Shown one piece after another: positions 8,067 through 16,859 of a stretch of DNA of 64,000 nt. The DNA comes from Bradyrhizobium sp. SSBR45G. Its GTDB lineage: Bacteria > Pseudomonadota > Alphaproteobacteria > Rhizobiales > Xanthobacteraceae. How positions within the stretch are numbered: the stretch's first letter is position 1; each line of letters starts with the position of its first letter. Under the pieces are notes generated by a model that was given only the letters and a program-made list of their open reading frames with translations, ran no database searches and was not told the origin of the DNA. The translations under genes and the position numbers were made by a program. Location: NCBI RefSeq assembly GCF_030159255.1, contig NZ_BSCT01000004.1:186001-250000 (forward strand), given 5' to 3'.

Positions 8067-8285
8067 ATGAGGGACCATGCCATGAACGTCGACAAAGCGG
8101 TTCTCACCTTCGCAGGCTTCGTCGTCCTGCTCAGCCTCGCGCTCGGCTTGTACGTCAGTCCGTACTGGTTTCTGCTGACGGCCTTCGCCGGACTCAACAT
8201 GATCCAGGCGTCGTTCACCGGCTTCTGCCCGGCGGCGATGGTGTTCAAGAAGCTGGGACTGCGCAGCGGCAACGCGTTCTCCTGA
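8067..8285 (+). CDS. DUF2892 (YgaP-like) small inner-membrane protein
   Basis: 72 residues, or 67 if it starts at the ATG at 8082, which aligns better with the copy at 3-206. Two hydrophobic segments, about residues 13-30 and 32-48, frame an Asn-Met turn, and a TGFCPA motif follows. It lies between trxC and ccoG, all on one strand. This fits the frequent association of DUF2892 with sulfur and respiratory genes. The molecular function is not known. Confidence 0.78.
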   Translation: MRDHAMNVDKAVLTFAGFVVLLSLALGLYVSPYWFLLTAFAGLNMIQASFTGFCPAAMVFKKLGLRSGNAFS

Positions 8286-8328
8286 GCCGGGGTGCGGTGG
8301 GGCGAGATGACGATGAAGCGAGGGCATC

Positions 8329-9774
8329 ATGGCTGACCAGGGCGAAACCTATATTGTCGGGCCGCTGTACAAGGCGCGCGACAAGGTCTATCCGGCAGCC
8401 GTGCATGGCCGCTTCCGCCGCATCAAATGGATGATCCTGTGCATCACGCTCGGCGTCTACTATCTGCTGCCGTTCGTGCGCTGGGATCGCGGGCCTGGGA
8501 TGCCCAGTCAAGCGGTGCTGGTCGATTTCCCGCACCGCCGCTTCTACTTCTTCTTCATCGAGCTGTGGCCGCAGGAGGTCTACTACTTCACCGGCCTGCT
8601 GATCATCGCGGCGGTGACGCTGTTCCTCATGAACGCGGTCGCGGGCCGGCTCTGGTGCGGCTATCTCTGCCCGCAGACGGTGTGGACCGATCTGTTCTAC
8701 GCCGTCGAGCGCTGGGTCGAGGGTGACCGCCGCGAGCGCATGCTCAGCGACAAGCGCGGCTGGACGTTCACGCATATCCGTCAGGTCGCGCTCAAGCACT
8801 TCCTCTGGATCATGATCGGCTGGTGGACCGGCGGCGCCTGGGTGCTGTATTTCGACGATGCGCCGACCCTGGTGAAGGACCTCGCCACCTTCCAGGCGCC
8901 GTTCACGGCCTATCTGTGGATCGGCATCCTGACCGCGACGACCTATGTGTTCGCCGGCCACGCCCGCGAGCAGGTCTGCATCTACATGTGCCCGTGGCCG
9001 CGCATCCAGGCGGCACTGACTGACGAATGGGCGCTCAACGTCACCTACAAGGGCGACCGTGGCGAGCCGCGGATGTCGGTCAAGAAGGCCGACGCCGCGC
9101 GGCTGCAGGGCGCGCCGGCCGGCGACTGCGTCGACTGCCATCAATGCGTCAACGTCTGTCCGACCGGCGTCGATATCCGCAACGGCATCCAGCTCGGCTG
9201 CATTCAGTGCAGCCTGTGCATCGACGCGTGCGACAGCGTGATGACCCAGATCGGCCGGCCCACCGGACTGATCGGCTACGACACCGACATCAACTTGGCG
9301 AGGCGTCGCGAGGGCAAGTCGGAGATCTACCGGATCATCCGGCCGCGCACCATCATCTATGCGAGCTTCATCGCCATCGTCGGCGGCATCATGCTCTACA
9401 CGCTGGCAACCCGGGGCACCATGGGTATCAATATCCTGCATGAGCGAAACCCGCTGTTCGTGCAGCTGTCGGACGGCGGCGTGCGCAACGACTACACGGT
9501 GCGCCTGCTCAACAAGCGCGGCGCGCGCGACTTCGTGCTCGACGTCGTCGGCCTGCCGAACGCCAAGGTGACGGTGGCCGGCGAGGTGCGTGAGCAGGAT
9601 GGCCGCATGATGATTGATGTCGGCCAGGACCAGACGCGGGAGATCCGCATGTCGATCGAGGCGAAGGGACCGGATCTTCCGCCCGCGCCGGTCGATATCG
9701 AGATCCGGATCACCGATCCTGCGACCGGTGCGTCGGTGAGCAAGCACGATCACTTCGTGCCGGGGAGCCGTTGA
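8329..9774 (+). CDS. ccoG: Cytochrome cbb3 oxidase assembly protein CcoG/FixG
   Basis: 481 residues. Four or five membrane helices in the N-terminal 240 residues carry the CGYLCPQ and CPWPRIQ motifs. A cytosolic insert then has two 4Fe-4S cysteine clusters, the first at C267-x2-C-x2-C-x3-C (CVDCHQCVNVCPTG) and the second in GCIQCSLCIDAC. A last helix lies near residue 345, followed by a periplasmic immunoglobulin-like domain. This is the full FixG/RdxA architecture. CcoG reduces copper for CuB insertion during cbb3 oxidase assembly. No ccoNOQP genes are in the window, so this is an orphan or second copy placed in a sulfide locus. A strong hairpin terminator follows. Confidence 0.93.
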   Translation: MADQGETYIVGPLYKARDKVYPAAVHGRFRRIKWMILCITLGVYYLLPFVRWDRGPGMPSQAVLVDFPHRRFYFFFIELWPQEVYYFTGLLIIAAVTLFLMNAVAGRLWCGYLCPQTVWTDLFYAVERWVEGDRRERMLSDKRGWTFTHIRQVALKHFLWIMIGWWTGGAWVLYFDDAPTLVKDLATFQAPFTAYLWIGILTATTYVFAGHAREQVCIYMCPWPRIQAALTDEWALNVTYKGDRGEPRMSVKKADAARLQGAPAGDCVDCHQCVNVCPTGVDIRNGIQLGCIQCSLCIDACDSVMTQIGRPTGLIGYDTDINLARRREGKSEIYRIIRPRTIIYASFIAIVGGIMLYTLATRGTMGINILHERNPLFVQLSDGGVRNDYTVRLLNKRGARDFVLDVVGLPNAKVTVAGEVREQDGRMMIDVGQDQTREIRMSIEAKGPDLPPAPVDIEIRITDPATGASVSKHDHFVPGSR

Positions 9775-9823
9775 GCCCGCATCGGCTCGGCCACTTGCTG
9801 CGCGGTCGCAACTGATGAGTAAC

Positions 9824-9854
9824 GAGGGAGGAGCCGACGCTCCTCCCTCTTTTT
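9824..9854 (+). terminator. Rho-independent terminator after ccoG
   Basis: Perfect 11-bp stem GAGGGAGGAGC with a CGAC loop and its complement, followed by a run of five T residues. It lies 50 bp after the ccoG stop. Confidence 0.9.
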
Positions 9855-9865
9855 GTCAGGCCCGG

Positions 9866-9879
9866 TTGTTCCAGATCAA
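9866..9879. promoter_or_regulatory. FNR-like box before small membrane protein gene
   Basis: TTGTT-CCAG-ATCAA has one mismatch to the FNR consensus TTGAT-N4-ATCAA. Its centre is about 82 bp before the ATG at 9954, which allows a class II promoter with a 40-nt leader. Confidence 0.35.
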
Positions 9880-9953
9880 TGATGCGTGAGGAGCTCAGGC
9901 AGAGCATTTCGACGTCAAGCGGATCGATGCTTCCTACTGACGGAGAATGAAAC

Positions 9954-10163
9954 ATGTTCAAGGTCGCAGTTCTCATCTGGGTCATGCTGGGCACGGTGCT
10001 GGCGGGCAGCGCGGTCACGGCGTTGCTGACGGTGCAGGGGCTGGTGGCGAGCCCGACGAAGGATCTGCCGCTGGCGGCCCTGGTCGGCTTCGTGGTGGCA
10101 ATGCCGCTGTCCTATCTCGTCGCGGCGAAGATCGGCCGTAGTGGTCGGGACCGCACCGCCTGA
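9954..10163 (+). CDS. Small two-helix membrane protein
   Basis: 69 residues. Two hydrophobic helices (about residues 4-28 and 39-57) are separated by a short polar loop, and the tail is basic. Similar short proteins in rhizobia have sometimes been labelled CTP synthetase, but nothing here resembles that enzyme, so the label should not be transferred. The gene follows the ccoG terminator and has its own FNR-like box, suggesting expression at low oxygen. Function unknown. Confidence 0.65.
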   Translation: MFKVAVLIWVMLGTVLAGSAVTALLTVQGLVASPTKDLPLAALVGFVVAMPLSYLVAAKIGRSGRDRTA

Positions 10164-10550
10164 CGGGTGCGCAGCCGGACTGGAGATCAAACAGCGGGTC
10201 GGTCGGGGGCCGGAAGCCAGACATCGTGGAGCACTCACGCGGCGCAGATGCGTCCGAGGCTCTTCAGTCTGGTCCGCCCTTCAAGGAAGAGGGCGCGGCG
10301 AATGCCGGGCGCTGGCCGCACCCTTGGCCCGCCTGCAACAAGAATAGCAGGCGGCAGTCGCCACAGATTCAGCCAAGAACACCAGGCGTTCCCCGCGCGA
10401 TGGTTTTCACGCTTTCGGCGCGTTCTCCTCGGTGTACGGGCCGTTATGGCTACCGTCGCTCAGGGGGATCATCATGCCCCCCGGACTTGGCGCCAGCGCG
10501 CTGGGCGCCTGTGCCGGCTATCATTCTGGCGGACATAAGGCGCCGGGCTC
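10164..10550. other. Gene-free stretch
   Basis: No open frame here has credible protein character. Short frames are low-complexity translations of GC-rich DNA without good start sites. The stretch leads into the decayed DUF2892 copy at 10551-10655. Confidence 0.5.
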
Positions 10551-10655
10551 GGCTTCGTTCGCAGTTATTGATTTCGAGCAACGCGTAGGGGACACCAGCC
10601 GACTAGCGTGGTGCACGTCGTTCGCCCGTAGGATCTTGGCCAAAATGGGAGACGC
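10551..10655 (-). pseudogene. Decayed, internally deleted DUF2892 gene
   Basis: The plus-strand text matches both ends of the DUF2892 gene at 3-206 at nucleotide level. GGCTTCGTTCGCAG, CGAGCAACGCGTAGGG and ACACCAGCCGAC parallel the C-terminal codons, and GATCTTGGCCAA and GGGAGACGCTC parallel the N-terminal codons and ribosome site. The middle of the gene is missing and the frame is broken. It is therefore a relic of a third copy or of a duplication of the 5' part of this window. Confidence 0.65.
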
Positions 10656-12044
10656 TCAACTCGCCTCGTCGCGCAGGTGATACCAGCGATAGAGCAGGCG
10701 CTGGCCGATGCGGCGGAACGGCGCGAAGGGGTGCGTCGGCAGCGGCGAGGTGAAGATCGGCAGGTCCTGTCCCTTGAAGGATTGGCCGGCGAGCATTTGC
10801 GCCATGCGGCGGCCTGCCTGTGCTGAGTAGGACACGCCGTTGCCGCCATAGCCGAGCGCATAGACCAGCTTTGCTTGGGGATCGGGACGCACGATGCGCG
10901 GCATCATGTCATGGCTGACATCGACCCAGCCCCACCACGAGTAATCGATCTCGATGCCCGTGAGGGCAGGGAATTTGCGATGGAGGCCATCGATCAAAAG
11001 CTGGAGGTGCCGGTCATGCGTGGCGTCGGCGCCGGTGATGGCGCTTCGGCTGCCGATCTGGACCCGGTCGTCCGGCAGCAGCCGGTAGTAGAAGCGCAAG
11101 GTGCGCGTGTCCGTGATGACCTGCCGCGTCTTGAAGCCGGTCGCCGCAAGTTCAGCCGCCGTGAGCGGGCGCGTGACCAGGGAGTTCGACAGGATCGGCA
11201 TGCAGCGGCCGGACAATTCCGGCGTGAGGCCGAGCGAGGTATAGGCTCCGGTGGCGATGCCGACGCCGTTCACGCTGACGGCGCCGCCCGGCGTATGCAG
11301 CACGAATTTGCCGTTGCGTTGTTCGATGCGCGTCACGGGGCTCGCGGTATGAACCCGTACGCCGAGAGCGCGCGCCATCTGCAGATAGCCAAAGGCAAGC
11401 TTGGCCGGATGCACGCCGGTTCCAAGCGGCTCGTGCACCGCGCCGACGGCCTCGGCCTCGTTGACGAAGTCGCTCGCCAGTTCCTCTCGCGAGATGACGC
11501 GCGAGGCATAGCCGAACACATCGTTGAGCACCTGGGATTCCGCCGCGATCTTGTCGAGATTGCGCTGGCGGTGAGCAATGTAGAGATGACCGCCGCGCTG
11601 CGGCTCGACATCGACAGGGCTCGATCGCACCAGTTCCTCGAACGCCTCGAAGCCCTCGGAGATCTCGGCATGCATGCGCTTGGCGACGTCGAGTCCCCAG
11701 CGCTTGATCCATTGCGAGCGCGTCAGGCGGCCCGAGGCATTCTGGGCCTGGCCGCCATTGCGCGTGCTGCAGCCCCAGGCCACGCGATTGGCCTCGAGCA
11801 CGATCGCCTTGATGCCGTGCTCGCGCGCCAGGAAGATAGCGCAGGCAAGACCGGTATAGCCCGAGCCGATGATGGCGACGTCCGCCGTCGTGTCCGTCGT
11901 GATCGGACCGTCGCTCTCCGGCGGCGTGCCGGCGGTCGCGATCCAGTAGGTCGGAGCGTAGTCGCGGTTGCGACCGGGACCATCAGCGACCAGCGGGTCG
12001 TAGTGCGGGTCATACGCGGCCGTCGGCAAGGCATGCATGTTCAT
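10656..12044 (-). CDS. FAD-dependent amine/amino-acid oxidoreductase (DAO family)
   Basis: 462 residues from the ATG at 12044, which overlaps the stop of the upstream SnoaL gene by 4 bp. The FAD motif DVAIIGSGYTGLACA lies at about residue 50. The whole follows the DadA/gamma-glutamylputrescine oxidase (PuuB) plan, with the conserved GGQAQNASG and YALGYGGNGVS segments, the latter near the C-terminus. Members oxidise secondary amines or N-methyl/N-glutamyl amino compounds using oxygen. The substrate cannot be fixed from sequence. The neighbouring amidohydrolase and peptide transporter point to an imported nitrogenous compound. Confidence 0.85.
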   Translation of the reverse strand: MNMHALPTAAYDPHYDPLVADGPGRNRDYAPTYWIATAGTPPESDGPITTDTTADVAIIGSGYTGLACAIFLAREHGIKAIVLEANRVAWGCSTRNGGQAQNASGRLTRSQWIKRWGLDVAKRMHAEISEGFEAFEELVRSSPVDVEPQRGGHLYIAHRQRNLDKIAAESQVLNDVFGYASRVISREELASDFVNEAEAVGAVHEPLGTGVHPAKLAFGYLQMARALGVRVHTASPVTRIEQRNGKFVLHTPGGAVSVNGVGIATGAYTSLGLTPELSGRCMPILSNSLVTRPLTAAELAATGFKTRQVITDTRTLRFYYRLLPDDRVQIGSRSAITGADATHDRHLQLLIDGLHRKFPALTGIEIDYSWWGWVDVSHDMMPRIVRPDPQAKLVYALGYGGNGVSYSAQAGRRMAQMLAGQSFKGQDLPIFTSPLPTHPFAPFRRIGQRLLYRWYHLRDEAS

Positions 12045-12454
12045 CGCGTGGCACTCCCGCTCGCGGCCGGCTGCGGCGGCCGGTCCTTGCGGAAGGCGCT
12101 CTTGGTGCAGATCTTGTCGCCGCGGAAGCTGAACAGGTCGCAGCCTTGTACCTCGATGCGGCGGCCATCCGGCGCCGTTGCGCGGAAGATCCATTCGGAC
12201 AGGGCCCGGTCGCCGAACACCGCATGGCGCGTGCACTCCCAGCTGACGTCGGGCATGCCGCCCCAGGTCGCCTCGAATGCGGCGCGCACATCGGCCGCGC
12301 CGCTGATGCGGCGGCCGCAGCTGTCGGGGCCTGCGGCCGCGTCGAACACGATGTCATCGGTCATGCAGGCCATGACGCCTGCGCCATCGTGACGGTTGAA
12401 GGCGGCGAACAGCGTAACGAGCAGTTCGCTGCGGACGGTTTCGAGATCGGCCAT
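12041..12454 (-). CDS. SnoaL/NTF2-like protein
   Basis: 137 residues with the alpha+beta cone of the SnoaL/ketosteroid-isomerase superfamily. An N-terminal helix with FAAFNRHDGAGV precedes a sheet carrying the motifs DIVFDAA and SEWIFRAT. Such proteins are isomerases, cyclases or small-ligand-binding proteins, and catalytic residues vary too much to predict a reaction. It is translationally coupled to the downstream FAD oxidase, so the two probably act on the same compound. Divergent from it is a TauE/SafE gene. Confidence 0.75.
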   Translation of the reverse strand: MADLETVRSELLVTLFAAFNRHDGAGVMACMTDDIVFDAAAGPDSCGRRISGAADVRAAFEATWGGMPDVSWECTRHAVFGDRALSEWIFRATAPDGRRIEVQGCDLFSFRGDKICTKSAFRKDRPPQPAASGSATR

Positions 12455-12647
12455 GTCATGTCCTCCGCGGCTGGAGCTTGGCTCGCATGTGCCACGGCAG
12501 CGGCTGGAGGCTCTAGAACCAGAGCGGGCGAGTTCTGTAGCCAGTACTGGCCCGGTGGTCGGGCGCTGCTGGCCCTTTCGCAGTCATGGCGATCCTGCTG
12601 ACTGGGCCGATGACGCCGCCTTTGTGCCCTTACATCACACCCTGACG

Positions 12648-13442
12648 ATGGCCCTGCAGGAACTGGCCGTCGCGGTCCATGATATCGCCGCCACCTCTCT
12701 GCCGAGCGCCGCACTGGTGCTCGCTGCGGCGCTGTCGATCTTTGCCGCGGCGCTGGTGCGTGGTTTCACGGGCTTCGGTTTTGCGCTGACGGCCGTGCCG
12801 CTGCTCGGCCTGTTCATGCCGCCGACGCAATCGGTGCCGGTCGCAGTCTGTCTGCAGCTTCTGATCGGGATCGGCGATCTGCCGCGCGCCTCGCGTGTCT
12901 GCGACTGGTCCTCGCTGCGTTGGCTGATCCTCGGAAGCGTGATCGGCTCGCCGGTCGGCGCGCTGGTGCTCAGCCTGGTCTCGGCATCGGCGGCACGTCT
13001 TCTGATTGCCCTGATCACGGTCGGAGCGGTCGTGCTGCTGAATGCGGGGTTTCGCTTGACTGCAGCGCCGGCGCGCTGGATCACGGCGCTGGTCGGTCTC
13101 ACCGCCGGGCTGTTCAATGGCCTTGCGGGCATGCCCGGACCGCCGGTGATCGTCTACTACAATGCGGGCGCATTCGGCCGGATCGCCGCCCGTGCCTCGA
13201 TGATGGTGTTCTTCCTCGTCTCCTCGATCGTCGCAACCGCCAGCCTGGCGTGGTTCGATCTCCTCGACCTGCACATCGCGGTCCTGACCGCGCTCGGCAT
13301 TCCCGTGATGCTGGTCGGCACCTGGCTCGGCGATCTCGGCTTTCACCGTGGCAGCGATACGCTGCATCGCCGGGTGTCGATGGCGAGTCTCGCAGTGGTC
13401 GCCCTCGGCAGCGCGCTCAAGGGGCTGAGCGACCTGCTGTAG
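12648..13442 (+). CDS. TauE/SafE-family anion exporter
   Basis: 264 residues with about eight membrane helices. It shows the family's repeated GFTGFGFAL and GLFNGLAGMPGPPV segments (first and second halves). The chosen ATG at 12648 begins just before the first hydrophobic segment; earlier in-frame ATGs would add a charged tail overlapping the divergent SnoaL gene. The family exports sulfite, sulfoacetate or related organic anions, for example during taurine or sulfonate catabolism. In this locus it could release an acidic by-product of substrate breakdown. The gene converges with the MocR gene. Confidence 0.85.
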   Translation: MALQELAVAVHDIAATSLPSAALVLAAALSIFAAALVRGFTGFGFALTAVPLLGLFMPPTQSVPVAVCLQLLIGIGDLPRASRVCDWSSLRWLILGSVIGSPVGALVLSLVSASAARLLIALITVGAVVLLNAGFRLTAAPARWITALVGLTAGLFNGLAGMPGPPVIVYYNAGAFGRIAARASMMVFFLVSSIVATASLAWFDLLDLHIAVLTALGIPVMLVGTWLGDLGFHRGSDTLHRRVSMASLAVVALGSALKGLSDLL

Positions 13443-13446
13443 CCGC

Positions 13447-14988
13447 TCAAGTGGTTTGCGACGACATGTGCTGGGCGAAGATCTGGCCGAGCTTCGCGAT
13501 CCCCGGCGCAATCCGGTCGGTGCGGATCGAGGAGAAGCCGAGACGGAAGCAGTTGCGCGTCGCCTCCGGGTTGATCGAGAACACGTCGCCGGGCTCGATG
13601 ACCACGCCTTCGGCGCGCGCCACCTCCGACAGCCGCACCGCGTCCGTTCCCTCGGGGCAGTGGATCCAATAGCTGGTGCTGCCCGGGCCGCGCGACCAGC
13701 TGCAGCCCGGCAGTGCTTGCGGCAGCAGCGTGTCGAGCAGTGCGGCGCGTTCGAGCAGCACGCGGCCGACCTGCTGCAGATGCGACCGGTAGTGCCCGAG
13801 GCCGATGAACAAGGCTGCGACGCGCTGGTTGTTCAGCGGCGGATGGCGCAGCATCAGCCGGCGCAGCGCACGCAACTCGCGGATGACGGGGGCCGGCGCC
13901 ACGACGTAGCCGAGCCGCAGGCCGGGCGCCAAGGCCTTCGAGAGGCTGCCGACATAGAGCACGCTCTGGTCGCGATCCAGGCTCATCAGCGGGGGCAGGC
14001 TGCTGCCCTCCGGCATCAGCTCGCTTTCATAGTCATCCTCGATCAGGACGATGTCGCGCTCGCGCGCGACCCTGAGAATTTCCTCGCGGCGCGCCCGCGA
14101 CATCGCGGCCGTGGTCGGGCATTGGTGGCTCGCCGTGACATAGGCCAGCGCGCAGCGTGCGAACGCCTCGTCGGGCACCAGGCCCTGATCATCGAGCCGA
14201 AGCGGCACGACCTGCGATGTCATCATGCCGAAGATGTTGCGCGCGTCGGGATAGCCAGGGTCTTCGATGCCGATCGGGGTCTGGGGCTGCAGGAACAGTT
14301 TGGCAATCAAATAGAGGGCGTGCTGTGCTCCGATCGTGAGCATGATCTCATCGGCGCGGGCGCGGATGCCGCGGCGCGGCAGCACCTGCCGCTGCAATTG
14401 TTCGATCAGCGCCGGATCGTCGCCGTCGATCATGTCGCGCGCCCAGTTGTTGATCTCGGGAACGCTGAGTGCCGCGCGCGCGCTCTCACGCCAGTCGTTG
14501 GTCGGAAACAGGCTCGGATCGAACTGCCCGAAGATGAAGGGATAGGGATAGGTCTGCCAGTCGAGCGGCTTGACGATGTTGCGAAGCGCCGATGGCTGCA
14601 GCGCGAAGCGCTCGGTCCACCGCCGGCTGTAGACCTCCGTTGCAGGTTGCTGGGCTTCGCCGATATGCTTGGGCAGGCCCGCCACGAAGTAGCCGCTGCG
14701 CTCGCGCGAGACCAGGAAGTTCTGGTCGACGAGCTGCTCGTAGGCGATGACGATGGTATTTCGGGAGACCTTCAGCAGTGCCGCGAGATCGCGGCTGGAC
14801 GGCATGCGGACGCCGAGCGGCAGACGACCATCCTCGATCGCTGTTACGATCATCTGTCGGATCTGAAGTTGCAGGAAGGTGCCGCCGCGGTCCAGACCGT
14901 CGAACAGCGAGACCCAGAACAGCACGTCGTGAATCGGAACTGTTGGCCGGTCCGCTTCGGATCGCAGCAAGGGCGCGAATTTTGCCAT
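13447..14988 (-). CDS. MocR/PdxR-type regulator (GntR domain fused to aminotransferase fold)
   Basis: 513 residues. An N-terminal GntR winged helix (about residues 25-95, with VSRNTIVIAYEQLV) is joined to a fold-type I aminotransferase domain. That domain carries the PLP lysine motif YVGSLSKALAPGLRLGY and the IEDDYESE aspartate segment. MocR proteins such as TauR, GabR and PdxR sense an amino compound through PLP and bind direct repeats. Here three 15-bp direct repeats occur in the divergent promoter region. I infer control of the amidohydrolase-transporter operon, and perhaps of the amine oxidase. The start at 14988 was preferred because upstream in-frame sequence lacks protein character. 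Confidence 0.9.
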   Translation of the reverse strand: MAKFAPLLRSEADRPTVPIHDVLFWVSLFDGLDRGGTFLQLQIRQMIVTAIEDGRLPLGVRMPSSRDLAALLKVSRNTIVIAYEQLVDQNFLVSRERSGYFVAGLPKHIGEAQQPATEVYSRRWTERFALQPSALRNIVKPLDWQTYPYPFIFGQFDPSLFPTNDWRESARAALSVPEINNWARDMIDGDDPALIEQLQRQVLPRRGIRARADEIMLTIGAQHALYLIAKLFLQPQTPIGIEDPGYPDARNIFGMMTSQVVPLRLDDQGLVPDEAFARCALAYVTASHQCPTTAAMSRARREEILRVARERDIVLIEDDYESELMPEGSSLPPLMSLDRDQSVLYVGSLSKALAPGLRLGYVVAPAPVIRELRALRRLMLRHPPLNNQRVAALFIGLGHYRSHLQQVGRVLLERAALLDTLLPQALPGCSWSRGPGSTSYWIHCPEGTDAVRLSEVARAEGVVIEPGDVFSINPEATRNCFRLGFSSIRTDRIAPGIAKLGQIFAQHMSSQTT

Positions 14989-15148
14989 CGAATATTTGGT
15001 CCTGACCCTGTGAGGTGCTGAAATTAAAGCAAAAACCGCGCCATGGCGGAACGCCTGAGGCCGCGTTTCGCATGGGCTGGCTCCATTTGTGCATGGCATC
15101 TGGCGCTGGCCTGGACTCATCCGACGCCGCAGGTTTCAACAACGGCTC

Positions 15149-15187
15149 TTGGTAAACCGGGCCTTGGTAAAACGGGTGTTGGTGGGG
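15149..15187. promoter_or_regulatory. Three tandem 15-bp direct repeats, likely MocR operator
   Basis: TTGGTAAACCGGGCC at 15149 and TTGGTAAAACGGGTG at 15164 are followed by a partial third copy, TTGGTGGGG, at 15179, with an exact 15-bp period. They lie in the 224-bp divergent region between the MocR gene and the amidohydrolase gene. MocR regulators are known to bind direct repeats. The operator role is inferred from this match of family and geometry. Confidence 0.6.
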
Positions 15188-15212
15188 TCTCGGGAAGTTG
15201 GAGGAGTTCGCG

Positions 15213-16859
15213 GTGAGCTCAGATACCGTCGTCTACGTGGCCCGCAGGATTGTGACGATGAATCCGTCGCGGCCCTTTGCGACGCACGTTGCGGTGAGAG
15301 AGGGGCGGATCGTCGCGGCCGGCAGTGAAGCCGAGATCGCTCAGTTCGTCCCGCAGGGCGGGATCGACATGCGCTTCCGCGACAAGGTGCTGCTGCCGGG
15401 GTTCGTCGAAGGCCACAGCCACATCATGGAAGGCATGATGTGGTCGCTGCCCTACGTTGGGGCATTCGAAAGGCGCTCGCCGGAGGGCAGGGCGGTGGCC
15501 GGCGTGCCCGACATCGATGCGATCGTTGCACGGCTCCGCGAGGCCGAAGCCGCGATGGCCGATCCGAACGCGACGCTGTTTGCCTGGGGTTTTGATCCGC
15601 TGCATATCGGTGGCGAGAAGCTGACGCGCGAAGCGCTGGACCGGGTCTCGACGACGCGGCCCATCATGGTGATCCACGCCAGCTTCCACATCAGCGTGGT
15701 CAACACGCTGGTGCTGGAGCGCACGCAGCTGCTGCATGCCACCGACATCTCCGGCGTCGTCGCCGGAGCCGACGGCCGGGCCAGCGGCGAGTTGCAAGGC
15801 ATCGCGGCGCGGCTGCGGGCCTTCCGTCTGGTCGGCAATCCGCTGTCGGAACTGCTGACAATGTCCGACGTGCAGCGCTACGCGTCATCGGCCTGCGTGC
15901 AGGGTGTCACCACGATCACCGATCTGCACAACGACCTCACCGAGAATACGCTGGACCTCTACCGCTCCGCGACGCAGCAGGCGGATTTCGGTGTGCGCCT
16001 GGTGCCGGCGCTGGCCTCGGCTACGCATCCTCCGGACAAGGCGATCGAGAAGATCACGGTGCTGCGCGAGTCCGGCAACGACAAGCTGCATTACGGCATC
16101 GTCAAGCTGGTCGTCGACGGTTCGATCCAGGGCTTCACGGCGCGCTTGCGCTGGCCCGGCTATCACAACGGCGCGCCGAACGGCCTCTGGTACATCGCGC
16201 CCGACGAGCTGCCGCGCCTGGTCGATCTGTACCACAAGGCCGGCATCCAGCTTCACATCCACACCAATGGTGATGAAGCCACCGAACTGGCGCTGGACGC
16301 GGTGGAGAAGGCGCAGACCGCTCACCCGCGGCCGGACCACCGCCACACCCTGCAGCACTGCCAGATGGCCGACGCGGCGCAATTCCGCCGCATGAAGGCG
16401 CTCGGCATGTGCGTCAACCTGTTTGCCAATCACGTCTTCTACTGGGGCGATTCCCACTACGAGCTGACGATGGGGCCGGAGCGGGCGGGGCGTCTCGATG
16501 CCACGGGCACCGCGCAGCGGATAGGCGTTCCGTTCTCGATCCACTCCGATGCGCCGGTCACGCCGCTGTCGCCGCTGTTCACCGCGTGGTGCGCCGTGAA
16601 CCGGGTGTCCTCATCGGGCCGCAAGCTCGGCGCCGAGACCGAGGCGCTGAGCGTGGAGCAGGCGCTTGGCGCCATCACGATCGGTGCGGCCTACACGCTC
16701 AAGCTCGATCATCTCGTCGGCAGCATCGAGACCGGCAAGTATGCCGACTTCGCAGTCCTCGAGCAGGACCCGTTCACGGTCGCGCCGGAGGACCTGAAGG
16801 ACGTTGCGGTCTGGGGAACGGTGGTCGGCGGCGCCGTCAAGGAGGCGCCGCGCGCATGA
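15213..16859 (+). CDS. YtcJ-type metal-dependent amidohydrolase
   Basis: 548 residues if translation starts at the GTG at 15213, which has a GGAGGAG site six bases upstream; a TTG at 15198 would overlap that site. The metal-binding HxH lies in FVEGHSHIMEG (near residue 70). Further His/Asp ligands occur in LHIHTNGDEA, HTLQHCQM and SIHSDAPVTP, the usual order for the amidohydrolase superfamily. The C-terminus has the composite beta-sandwich segment GKYADFAVLEQDP. YtcJ-like enzymes hydrolyse amides or related bonds. The stop overlaps the start of a COG0523 GTPase, a possible supplier of its metal. Confidence 0.88.
   Translation: MSSDTVVYVARRIVTMNPSRPFATHVAVREGRIVAAGSEAEIAQFVPQGGIDMRFRDKVLLPGFVEGHSHIMEGMMWSLPYVGAFERRSPEGRAVAGVPDIDAIVARLREAEAAMADPNATLFAWGFDPLHIGGEKLTREALDRVSTTRPIMVIHASFHISVVNTLVLERTQLLHATDISGVVAGADGRASGELQGIAARLRAFRLVGNPLSELLTMSDVQRYASSACVQGVTTITDLHNDLTENTLDLYRSATQQADFGVRLVPALASATHPPDKAIEKITVLRESGNDKLHYGIVKLVVDGSIQGFTARLRWPGYHNGAPNGLWYIAPDELPRLVDLYHKAGIQLHIHTNGDEATELALDAVEKAQTAHPRPDHRHTLQHCQMADAAQFRRMKALGMCVNLFANHVFYWGDSHYELTMGPERAGRLDATGTAQRIGVPFSIHSDAPVTPLSPLFTAWCAVNRVSSSGRKLGAETEALSVEQALGAITIGAAYTLKLDHLVGSIETGKYADFAVLEQDPFTVAPEDLKDVAVWGTVVGGAVKEAPRA

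Noticed and set aside
8245..9753. Open frame of about 500 codons opposite ccoG
   Set aside because: Antisense shadow of a gene with clear iron-sulfur motifs; composition is not protein-like.
10875..12392. Open frame of about 500 codons opposite the FAD oxidase and SnoaL genes
   Set aside because: Antisense shadow; the genes on the other strand have full family motifs.
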